Shown: in pieces, positions 6,727-13,127 of the stretch
Numbering within the stretch: the first letter of the stretch is position 1
How the letters are laid out: every line of letters begins with the position of its first letter
The notes under the pieces: model-generated
Databases searched by the model: none
Told to the model about the DNA's origin: nothing
Seen by the model: the letters and a program-made list of their open reading frames with translations, nothing else
Program-made: the position numbers and the translations under genes
Source: an uncultured Ruminococcus sp.
Lineage (GTDB): Bacteria; Bacillota; Clostridia; Oscillospirales; Ruminococcaceae
Direction of reading: 5' to 3'
NCBI GenBank assembly: GCA_946183385.1
Contig: CAMHBN010000012.1
Span: 1 to 15,622, forward strand
Length of the DNA stretch: 15,622 nucleotides

Positions 6727-7239
6727 TCAGTATTCGATGCCCTTTCTTGCCTGCACGCCCTTGTCATACGGGTGCCTGAGCGGCGTCATTTCCGTGATGT
6801 AGTCGGCGCGGTCGGTGTAGGGGGAGCACGCGCCGCGTCCCGTGAGCACGAGCTCGGTCTTGCCGTTATAGCTGTTCAGCATAGCATCCGCGAGCGAGCT
6901 GTCCACGAGCTTTGCCGACAGTGCACAGAAGAACTCATCAATGACTACGAGGTCGGCGAGACCCGTCCCGAGGAGCATCATTATCTCGGCGAGCATGGCT
7001 GTGTGCTCGGCGGTAGCTATCGCCTTTTCGCTGTCGTTCATCTCGTGGCTGAACTTGCAGCAGCTCTCCGATGCCTTGACTGTTACGCCGAGCTTTTCGA
7101 GCATGGCTATCTCAGACGAGGTGCCGTCCTTCATCATCTGGAAGAAGTGGACGCGGAGCCCCGCTCCCGCAGCTCTGACGGCGAGACCTACTGCCGCAGT
7201 TGTTTTACCTTTTCCGTTTCCTGTGTAAATGTGTAACAT
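6727..7239 (-). CDS. cobO: Cob(I)yrinic acid a,c-diamide adenosyltransferase (CobO/BtuR/CobA family)
   Basis: This enzyme transfers the 5'-deoxyadenosyl group of ATP to reduced corrinoids, making adenosylcobalamin precursors in the cytoplasm. The start at 7239 (170 residues) is preferred because AGGAG (7250-7254) lies 10 bases upstream; the ATG at 7248 is only one base from it. The P-loop GNGKGKTT is at residues 7-14, DEFF in the middle, then LTGRG, and the ending ADYITEM..HPYDKGVQARKGIEY is the family signature. Length is slightly below the usual 180-200 residues because the N-terminal extension seen in enterobacterial BtuR is missing. No other cobalamin gene is in the window, so it may serve salvage of imported corrinoids. 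It probably heads a two-gene transcript with the GTPase-nuclease gene, from a promoter at 7273-7301. Confidence 0.93.
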   Translation of the reverse strand: MLHIYTGNGKGKTTAAVGLAVRAAGAGLRVHFFQMMKDGTSSEIAMLEKLGVTVKASESCCKFSHEMNDSEKAIATAEHTAMLAEIMMLLGTGLADLVVIDEFFCALSAKLVDSSLADAMLNSYNGKTELVLTGRGACSPYTDRADYITEMTPLRHPYDKGVQARKGIEY

Positions 7240-7272
7240 AAATCGCATTCTCCTGTCGCAAGATTTGACTTA

Positions 7273-7301
7273 ATTATAGCATAATCAAGCCTAAAAAGCA
7301 A
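7273..7301 (-). promoter_or_regulatory. Promoter of the cobO transcript
   Basis: On the minus strand TTGCTT (7296-7301), a 17-base spacer and a perfect TATAAT (7273-7278) predict a start near 7266, giving a leader of about 27 bases. The leader is too short for a cobalamin riboswitch, and none of the riboswitch's conserved segments is seen. Confidence 0.6.
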
Positions 7302-7478
7302 TATTTGAAAAATAAATGGATAGAGTGTACATTGGCGGAGATATCAAATTGTTAAGAATTGACAAAGTTGTGCTTTTTTGAGTTTTGCTCTTTACTTTAT
7401 GTTGATAATATGGTATCATATACTAAAGGTGTACTGTAATATCGGGAAATTTTTATATATTTTATCGAAAACTTATGC

Positions 7479-7507
7479 TTTACTTTTGCGTTGTAATGTG
7501 TTACAAT
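7479..7507 (+). promoter_or_regulatory. Promoter of yerC with overlapping inverted repeat
   Basis: TTTACT (7479-7484), a 17-base spacer and TACAAT (7502-7507) form a fair sigma-A promoter. The -10 box lies within a perfect inverted repeat TTGTAA (7491-7496), TGTG, TTACAA (7501-7506). This is a natural position for a repressor site, possibly autoregulatory by the TrpR-like product. The untranslated leader would be about 50 bases. Confidence 0.5.
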
Positions 7508-7564
7508 GTGAAGTAGAGAATTTTTCCGTATTATGTGCCCCTGCGGCAGATTGGAGTTAGAACT

Positions 7565-7867
7565 ATGATCGACAAAATCAAATCTGATAGCATGGATCTT
7601 CTCTTTGAGGCTATCCTTACTCTTGAATCGGTTGACGACTGCTACAAATTCTTCGACGACCTCTGCACGAGCATTGAGCTGAAATCGTTCGCTCAGAGAC
7701 TGCACGTGGCAAAGCTCCTCGACGAGCACCGTGTCTATAACAGCATAGTCACAGAGACAGGCGCAAGTACCGCGACCATAAGCAGAGTAAACAGATCCCT
7801 TAAGGACGGAAACGACGGCTACAATATCGTCTTCGACAGGCTTAAGGCTAAGGATCTGCTGAAATAA
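7565..7867 (+). CDS. yerC: YerC/YecD-family TrpR-like DNA-binding protein
   Basis: The ATG at 7565 follows GGAG (7553-7556) by 8 bases and gives a 100-residue protein, the usual length for this family. The all-helical sequence matches the YerC/YecD branch of the TrpR superfamily: an acidic N-terminal helix, the CYKFFDDLCTSIELKSFAQRLHVAKLL block, then the helix-turn-helix ETGASTATISRVNRSL and a short tail. It lacks membrane or signal segments and should act as a cytoplasmic dimer on DNA. Its ligand, if any, is unknown; tryptophan binding should not be assumed. The cellulase gene starts 49 bases downstream on the same strand with no terminator between them, so yerC may be cotranscribed with it. 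Family assignment is firm; target genes are unknown. Confidence 0.9.
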   Translation: MIDKIKSDSMDLLFEAILTLESVDDCYKFFDDLCTSIELKSFAQRLHVAKLLDEHRVYNSIVTETGASTATISRVNRSLKDGNDGYNIVFDRLKAKDLLK

Positions 7868-7916
7868 TCGCCTGACCTCTCTCGGGTGATAATAAATCTT
7901 TGAAAGGAAGTTTTAC

Positions 7917-10766
7917 ATGAAACGATCGGATCTTTTTAAGAAGACCATTGCGGTGGCAACTACGGCGGTGACTCTTCTTGGAAGCAGCACCTTTACGGCA
8001 GGGGCTGAGTATATCGACGAAGATAATCCGAACAATTACCAGAACTTTGCAGAGGCGCTCCAGCTTGCGCTCTGCTTCTACGACGCCAATAAGTGCGGCG
8101 ACAAGGTCGGCAATGACGGCTACTATTCGTGGCGCGGCAACTGCCACGTAAAGGACGCGGAGATACCGCTCCAGCCTCTCAATCCTATGCCCGAGCTCTA
8201 CGGAGAAGCCAAGAATGACGGCTCCGAGAACGGCAAGGATCAGGAGGAGAAGGAGGACAAGCAGCCCATCGGCGAGGGTAAGGGCGACGGCGGTCTCAGT
8301 GAGGCTAAGGGTCTCTACGAGGGAGTTACGATGTCCGAGGAGTTCATCGAGAAGAACCGCAAGTACCTCGACCCCGACGGAAACGGCACTCTCGACCTCA
8401 CAGGCGGCTGGCACGACGCCGGCGACCACGTTAAGTTCGGTCTTCCCGGAAGCTATTCCGCTTCAACTGTTGGCTGGGGCTATTACGAGTTCCGCGATGC
8501 ATACATTGATATGGGTCTTCAGGAGCACATTGAGGACGAGCTCCGCTGGATAAACGACTACTTTATGAAGGTCACCTTCCTCGACGAGGACGACAATGTC
8601 GTAGCTTACTGCTATCAGGTCGGCGAGGGTAACAACGACCATAACTACTGGTGCGCTCCCGAGCTTCAGGTAGATGATACGGTCGTAGCTTCTTCAAGCT
8701 GTGCCGTTAAGAGACCTGCTTACTTCGCTACAACAGAGATGCCCGCTCCCGACCAGTGCGCAGGCGCGGCTGCTTCTCTCGCCATCAATTACCTCAACTT
8801 CAAGGACACCGACGAGGATTACGCTGCTGAGAGCCTTAAATACGCAAGAGCTCTCTATGAGTTCGCTGTTGCGACACATCAGGAGGAGTGGACTCCCGGT
8901 ACTACACCGAGCTCGCTCGTCCTCGGCTACGACGGCGGCTTCTATCACTCGAGCTACGACTACGATGAGCTCTCATGGGCTGCTGTATGGCTTTACTACT
9001 GCGCAGTTGCAGAGGACGAGTCACAGAAGGATGAGGCTTACGACAAGTACATCAAGGCTATCATCGACGTAGATGAAGAGACTACAAACGCAAAGGGCGC
9101 TCACCCCTACACAGGATATATGAGACGTATCATCACCGATACGGGCAACTGCTGGCAGAACATCTGGGTCCACTGCTGGGATACAGTTTGGGGCGGCGTT
9201 TTCGCTAAGCTCGCTCCTATAACCAATACCGCTCGTGACTGGTATATCTTCCGCTACAACCTCGAATACTGGTCGGGCTGTGCGGCTACCATAGACAGCT
9301 CCGACTGGGGCTATGAGCCCGTTCACGGTCATAAGTACTTCGGCATGGACGACTTCCTCTGGAATACTCCCATGACCTGCGACGAGATACCCGACCTCCC
9401 CGACAGCGAGACGAGCGGCGACTTCATTGCCAAGTCTCCCAAGGGCTGGGCAGTCGTATCGGGCTACGGTTCTGCTCGTTACAACACAGCGGCAGGTCTG
9501 TGCGCTTGTGTATACGCAAAGACAACAGGCGACGAGACATTCCTCCCGTGGGCAAGAGCTCAGATGGAGTACATCCTCGGCAACAACCCGATGGGCTACG
9601 CTTATGAGGTAGGCTTCGGCAACAGCTACGCTACTCAGCCTCATCACCGTGCTTCACACTGCAACGACAAGCAGAGCCAGGAGCTTCAGGTAAATCAGGT
9701 ACATACCCTCTGGGGTGCGCTCGTCGGCGGTCCTGACCTCGACGACTTCCACCACGACGAGACAAAGGACTACATCTACAACGAGGTTACCGACGACTAT
9801 AACGCAGGCTTCTGCGGCGACCTTGCAGGTCTGTACTACTACTACGGCGCAGAGGGCAAGGAGCTCGCTGACAAGAACCACATCAACCCCGACTTCGATA
9901 TGTCTAAGAACGCCAAGAACGGCTACGATCAGGTAGACTTCGACGGCAATCCGCTTCCTGTGGGCATCTACGCAGCAGGCGGCAAGAATCAGGAGCAGGA
10001 CGGAAGCGTTCAGCTCAAGGTAGTTGTTTACAACAGAACCATCAATCCGCCTCGCTTCGAGAGCAACCTCAAGGCAAGATATTACTTCAACGTAAACGAG
10101 CTCATCGAGCAGGGCTATGATCCCGATGAGTACATCTTCTACCGTATCGACTACGATCAGGAGAAGGGCTACTCGAACAACAAGAACGAGGTCCACTTCA
10201 CTCCTCCCACGAAGTACGACGACAACGGTACCTACTACGTTGAGATGCAGTGGAAGGACTGCGACTTCTACGGAAGCCGTGTATTCCAGTTCGCGCTCGG
10301 CTACAATCAGGACAAGGAGACCTACGACGACGTTCTGTGGGATTCCAAGAACGACTACAGCTATGCAGACCTCGTATCCTTCGCGGACGAGAACGAAGCG
10401 GCTGAGATAACCGACAAGATCACAGTCTACGCAGACGACGAGCTCGTCTGGGGCGAAGAGCCCGAGAAGAACGGCGAGCCTGTTGTCGTAACAACAAAGG
10501 CTTCGACATCGCAGACCACAGACGGCGATATCCTCTGGGGCGACGCCAACGTTGACAAGAAGGTAACAGTTGCGGACGCAGTTGCTATCCTCCAGAGCAT
10601 TGCCAACAAGGACAAGTACGCGCTCAAGGCACAGGGTGCAAAGAACGGCGACGTTTACGACAACGGCGACGGCATCACAGCTTACGATGCGCTCACTATC
10701 CAGCAGGTAGACGCTAAGAAGATAACGCAGGCTGACCTTCCCGTATCCTACGCGAAGAAAAAGTAA
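7917..10766 (+). CDS. Secreted GH9 endoglucanase with CBM3c and dockerin (cellulosomal cellulase)
   Basis: This 949-residue enzyme hydrolyses beta-1,4-glucan. The start follows AAAGGAAG by 6 bases. A signal peptide spans residues 1-30 (basic KRSDLFKK, hydrophobic core, cut near AGA/EY). The GH9 catalytic domain covers about 40-655: SWRGNCH at 71-77, DAGDH with D167 and catalytic base D170, the HHRASH motif near 578, and general acid E623 in NEVTDDYNAGF. Residues about 690-815 (VVVYNRT, NLKARYYFNVNEL, SKNDYSYADL) form a fused CBM3c, which in theme-B GH9 enzymes confers processive action. A Thr/Ser-rich linker leads to a dockerin at about 869-945 (GDANVDKKVTVADAVAILQ, then a second repeat), so the enzyme should be anchored to a scaffoldin. 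Odd points are a charged low-complexity insert at about 96-127 and an atypical second calcium loop. All catalytic residues are present. Confidence 0.95.
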   Translation: MKRSDLFKKTIAVATTAVTLLGSSTFTAGAEYIDEDNPNNYQNFAEALQLALCFYDANKCGDKVGNDGYYSWRGNCHVKDAEIPLQPLNPMPELYGEAKNDGSENGKDQEEKEDKQPIGEGKGDGGLSEAKGLYEGVTMSEEFIEKNRKYLDPDGNGTLDLTGGWHDAGDHVKFGLPGSYSASTVGWGYYEFRDAYIDMGLQEHIEDELRWINDYFMKVTFLDEDDNVVAYCYQVGEGNNDHNYWCAPELQVDDTVVASSSCAVKRPAYFATTEMPAPDQCAGAAASLAINYLNFKDTDEDYAAESLKYARALYEFAVATHQEEWTPGTTPSSLVLGYDGGFYHSSYDYDELSWAAVWLYYCAVAEDESQKDEAYDKYIKAIIDVDEETTNAKGAHPYTGYMRRIITDTGNCWQNIWVHCWDTVWGGVFAKLAPITNTARDWYIFRYNLEYWSGCAATIDSSDWGYEPVHGHKYFGMDDFLWNTPMTCDEIPDLPDSETSGDFIAKSPKGWAVVSGYGSARYNTAAGLCACVYAKTTGDETFLPWARAQMEYILGNNPMGYAYEVGFGNSYATQPHHRASHCNDKQSQELQVNQVHTLWGALVGGPDLDDFHHDETKDYIYNEVTDDYNAGFCGDLAGLYYYYGAEGKELADKNHINPDFDMSKNAKNGYDQVDFDGNPLPVGIYAAGGKNQEQDGSVQLKVVVYNRTINPPRFESNLKARYYFNVNELIEQGYDPDEYIFYRIDYDQEKGYSNNKNEVHFTPPTKYDDNGTYYVEMQWKDCDFYGSRVFQFALGYNQDKETYDDVLWDSKNDYSYADLVSFADENEAAEITDKITVYADDELVWGEEPEKNGEPVVVTTKASTSQTTDGDILWGDANVDKKVTVADAVAILQSIANKDKYALKAQGAKNGDVYDNGDGITAYDALTIQQVDAKKITQADLPVSYAKKK

Positions 10767-10776
10767 GACAATAAGA

Positions 10777-10805
10777 AACAGGCTCCCGAGGGAGCCTGTT
10801 TTTTT
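10777..10805 (+). terminator. Intrinsic terminator of the cellulase gene
   Basis: AACAGGCTCC (10777-10786), loop CGAG, and GGAGCCTGTT (10791-10800) form a perfect stem that runs into a run of seven T (10799-10805). On the other strand the hairpin is followed by a weaker T-rich tract, so it may also help end the convergent nadE transcript. Confidence 0.9.
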
Positions 10806-10813
10806 ATGTGTTC

Positions 10814-10857
10814 AATTGTAGGGAACGCCGCCTTCGGCGTTCCGCAGACGGACAATT
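10814..10857. repeat. Palindromic intergenic element (REP-like) abutting nadE
   Basis: A 9-bp perfect stem, GGAACGCCG (10822-10830) with CGGCGTTCC (10835-10843), is enclosed by outer arms AATTGT (10814-10819) and ACAATT (10852-10857). The outer right arm overlaps the nadE stop codon (10856-10858). The nested structure, about 44 bases long, resembles dispersed palindromic elements common between genes in ruminococcal genomes. It has no good T tract on either side, so a plain terminator is less likely. Confidence 0.5.
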
Positions 10858-11605
10858 ATGCCTTGTACTCAAACTTGGGCATAAGCTTTAACTTGTGGAG
10901 GTTGTTCGCGTGCATACGGTCTATTTTCGCCTTGAGCTCGGGCTTGTCGGAGAGGTCGGTCAGTCCTCGGATATAGCGGTCGAGCTCCGCATAAGTGAAG
11001 CCGAGGTTGTCCTCGTCGGTCTTGCCGCACAGACCGTCTATCGGCACCTTGTGGACGAGCTCCTTCGGGAGCCCGAGATAGTCGCCTATCTGAAGCACCT
11101 CTGTTACGGTGAGGTCGGAGAGGGGAGAGAAGTCTCCTGCCGCGTCGCCGAACTTCGTCGAGTAGCCCACCCAGTCCTCGGAGAGGTTGCAGGTGTTGAC
11201 AACGCGCGCTCCGACACAGGCTCCGATGGCGTAGAGAGTGGTCATCCTGATACGCGCGGGAGTGTTGATTATCGCCTGCTGTGAGGGCTCGATGTGCTTG
11301 CCGAGCTCTTTCATGAACGTGCTGACTGTATCGCCGATGTTGACGGTGTAGCTCTTTATGCCGAGAGTGTCAACGAGGAGGTGGCTGAACGAGATGTCAG
11401 CCTGCTCGCCCTGCGGCATGAGCACGCCGATGACTCTGTCCTTGCCGAGAGCCCTTGCGCATACAGCCGCAGCGATAGAGCTGTCCTTGCCTCCCGATAT
11501 GCCGATAACGGCATAAGTTGAGGGAGAAGCGTTCTCCTCAAAGTATTTCTTTACCCAGTTGATGACGTCGTTTGCGGTCTTTTCCGCATTGAATGAATAG
11601 CTCAT
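10856..11605 (-). CDS. nadE: Ammonia-dependent NAD+ synthetase
   Basis: NadE performs the last step of NAD+ synthesis, adenylating deamido-NAD+ with ATP and replacing the adenylate with ammonia. The 249-residue length, without an N-terminal glutaminase domain, indicates the ammonia-dependent form. The pyrophosphatase P-loop SGGKDSS is at residues 37-43. Further family blocks are GVLMPQGEQAD, ARIRMTTLYAIG, NTCNLSEDWVGYSTKFGDAAGDFSPL (cut here into its key parts NLSEDWVGY and GDAAGDFSPL), and VPIDGLCGKTDEDNLGFTY. A strong ribosome binding site GGAGG lies just before the ATG, and the gap from the upstream pncA stop is only 14 bases, so the two genes are one transcript. The stop codon sits in the arm of a palindromic element. 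Identification is secure. Confidence 0.96.
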   Translation of the reverse strand: MSYSFNAEKTANDVINWVKKYFEENASPSTYAVIGISGGKDSSIAAAVCARALGKDRVIGVLMPQGEQADISFSHLLVDTLGIKSYTVNIGDTVSTFMKELGKHIEPSQQAIINTPARIRMTTLYAIGACVGARVVNTCNLSEDWVGYSTKFGDAAGDFSPLSDLTVTEVLQIGDYLGLPKELVHKVPIDGLCGKTDEDNLGFTYAELDRYIRGLTDLSDKPELKAKIDRMHANNLHKLKLMPKFEYKA

Positions 11606-11619
11606 GTTCTTCCTCCGTT

Positions 11620-12156
11620 TCAGTATTTATCGTCTACGCGCACCTGACATACCTTCATGGCAGAGAGCGCATTTTCGTGGCTTTCGGGCGATACTCCGGC
11701 ACACGAGTCCGCGATGACCCTCACGGGCACCTCGGGGTAGGCGGCTTTGAGTATCATAACGTTTGATATGACGCATATATCGGTGCATACTCCGATAACG
11801 ATGAACTCCTCAATGTCGGCGTCCATGCCGATGAGTTCGGGGAGGTCGTACTTGCCGAAGGTGAGCTTTTCAGCGTATGTGCAGCTCTTGCCGAGAGCTT
11901 TCTTTACCTCGGGGACTATCTCCCAGCCCTCCGAGCCCTTGATACAGTGCGGCACGGGCAGATTCCTGCCCTCCTGCGTTTCGGAGTAGTTCTCGAAGTG
12001 GGTGTCGAGCGTGGCGATGATAAGACCGTCGGGTTCGTTCTTGCGGAATTTCTTTATCGTGTCCGCGACATTCTTCACGACAGCGGCTGTCTGAGGATTG
12101 CCGAGAACGCCCGTGGTGAAGTCGTTCTGCATATCGACGACGATGAGTGCTTTCAT
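11620..12156 (-). CDS. pncA: Nicotinamidase (PncA-type, isochorismatase-fold hydrolase)
   Basis: PncA converts nicotinamide to nicotinate and ammonia, opening the deamidating salvage route to NAD. The 178-residue protein has the catalytic triad of the family: D8 in VVDMQNDF, K97 in AEKLTFGKYD, and nucleophile C128 in GVCTDICV. Metal-site candidates D51 and H53 (DTHFENY) and H70 (PVPHCIKG) are at the expected places, which supports nicotinamidase over other isochorismatase-like hydrolases. The start has an excellent ribosome binding site, AAGGAGG, 7 bases upstream. It is followed after 14 bases by nadE, which uses the downstream product of the same pathway; the intermediate enzyme (nicotinate phosphoribosyltransferase) is not in the window. 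Its promoter overlaps the end of the HAD gene. Confidence 0.92.
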   Translation of the reverse strand: MKALIVVDMQNDFTTGVLGNPQTAAVVKNVADTIKKFRKNEPDGLIIATLDTHFENYSETQEGRNLPVPHCIKGSEGWEIVPEVKKALGKSCTYAEKLTFGKYDLPELIGMDADIEEFIVIGVCTDICVISNVMILKAAYPEVPVRVIADSCAGVSPESHENALSAMKVCQVRVDDKY

Positions 12157-12187
12157 ATACGTACCTCCTTGGTTTGTATCTGCTTTT

Positions 12188-12217
12188 AGTATAACACTTT
12201 TTGCGTGCCTTTGTCAA
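12188..12217 (-). promoter_or_regulatory. Promoter of the pncA-nadE operon
   Basis: On the minus strand a perfect TTGACA (12212-12217), an 18-base spacer and TATACT (12188-12193) predict a start near 12181, 25 bases before the pncA ATG. The -35 box overlaps the stop codon of the HAD gene (12214-12216), so the salvage pair can be expressed apart from the upstream gene. No clear repressor palindrome is visible. Confidence 0.8.
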
Positions 12218-13011
12218 TCGGAACGTATCAGCCCGAAGTGAGCGAGGGCGTTGTATATGCCGTCCTCTAAAATAGGCGTAGTGATGTACGAGACATAAGG
12301 GTAGATGACTTCGGCGCCTCCCATAGCTATGCTGTGCCCGGCAGCACGGAGCATGGGCAGGTCGTTGGTGCTGTCGCCTATCGCGTAGGAGTTTTCGTGC
12401 GGGATACCGAGCTTCTCCATTATGAAGTCCATAGCCGTCGCCTTTGAGAAGCCGCGCGGCACATTCTCCCAGAAGCCGTGTCCGCGGTCTATCATCTCGT
12501 AGTCCCTGCCTATCTCGCGGCGGAAGCGCTCCATATCGGCGTCGGGATTCTCCCATATCACGAACTTGTCATAGATGAATTCGGGTTCGGATATGTCGCG
12601 GCTGATGTCTATGCCCTCCTCGACAAAGGAGACGAGGAAGTCCTCGAGGTCGGCGTTGCGGGGAGCAAGGCGGTCGAAAAAGTAGCCGTCCCTGTGCTCG
12701 TATACGGGAGTGACGCCGCACCCGCGGAGGATAGCGGCAGTTCTGCGGCAGTGCTCCTGCGTGAGCTTGTTGTACAGCAGGACTTCGCCGTTGTACTCGA
12801 TGTAGGTTCCGCACCCGCATATAAGTCCGTCGAAGCCGAGCTCACGCACCTGCGGGCTGACGTTGAATCTTGTGCGTCCTGTGTTGATGAAGGTGAGACA
12901 GCCGTTCTCGCGTGCGAGCGCGATGGCTCGGCGAGTGCTGTCGGGGATAAGGCGGCGGGAGTCCTCGGTGATGAGGGTGCCGTCGATGTCAAAGAAAATG
13001 ATGTTCTGCAA
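12214..13011 (-). CDS. Cof-type HAD-superfamily (IIB) phosphatase
   Basis: This 265-residue protein is a haloacid dehalogenase-type hydrolase with a Cof-type (class IIB) cap, a family that dephosphorylates small sugar or nucleotide phosphates. Motif I is FFDIDGT with nucleophile D8 and acid/base D10, motif II is in FINTGRT, motif III uses the Lys in GFSKATAMDF, and motif IV is AIGDSTNDLPML. The cap lies between, about residues 80-185. The start codon is TTG at 13011; it is supported by AAAGGAG eight bases upstream and by the position of motif I right at the N-terminus. The gene is followed directly by pncA-nadE and may be partly cotranscribed with them. The substrate cannot be told from sequence. 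A riboflavin-pathway or nucleotide phosphatase role is possible but unsupported. Confidence 0.9.
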   Translation of the reverse strand: MQNIIFFDIDGTLITEDSRRLIPDSTRRAIALARENGCLTFINTGRTRFNVSPQVRELGFDGLICGCGTYIEYNGEVLLYNKLTQEHCRRTAAILRGCGVTPVYEHRDGYFFDRLAPRNADLEDFLVSFVEEGIDISRDISEPEFIYDKFVIWENPDADMERFRREIGRDYEMIDRGHGFWENVPRGFSKATAMDFIMEKLGIPHENSYAIGDSTNDLPMLRAAGHSIAMGGAEVIYPYVSYITTPILEDGIYNALAHFGLIRSD

Positions 13012-13040
13012 TGGGAATGCTCCTTTTGAGAAATAACATT

Positions 13041-13060
13041 TCAGGTGGTCGTCAGGTGGT
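13041..13060. repeat. Tandem direct repeat TCAGGTGGT upstream of the HAD gene
   Basis: TCAGGTGGT occurs at 13041-13049 and 13052-13060, one 11-base turn apart, about 15 bases beyond the HAD gene's ribosome binding site. It may be a regulator site or mere chance. The 116-base gap that holds it also has a TATAAT (minus strand, 13112-13117) without a good -35 box. I see no clear terminator for the upstream minus-strand gene in this gap. Confidence 0.3.
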
Positions 13061-13127
13061 GGGCGTTTGCGATATAATCAGCAATTGCGAACACCGTATC
13101 CACCGGAAGCCATTATACCTGAGTAGA

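Larger units (their letters stand above)
7240..7564. other. AT-rich intergenic region between divergent cobO and yerC
   Basis: This 325-base gap holds divergent promoters: the cobO promoter at its left and a yerC promoter at its right. The middle is strongly AT-rich. It contains an isolated TTGACA (7359-7364) without a well-spaced -10 box and a TATACT (7419-7424) that could serve a second upstream start toward yerC. I see no riboswitch, small ORF with a ribosome binding site, or RNA gene in it. Confidence 0.6.

Noticed and set aside
7240..7300. Cobalamin riboswitch ahead of cobO
   Set aside because: The predicted leader is only about 27 bases and none of the conserved riboswitch segments is present.
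7359..7364. Perfect TTGACA as a promoter toward yerC
   Set aside because: No -10-like hexamer lies 16-18 bases downstream; the site at 7479-7507 is better spaced.
7848..8429. Minus-strand open frame of 193 codons at the start of the cellulase gene
   Set aside because: Its sequence is a repetitive hydrophobic shadow of the cellulase reading frame and has no supported start.
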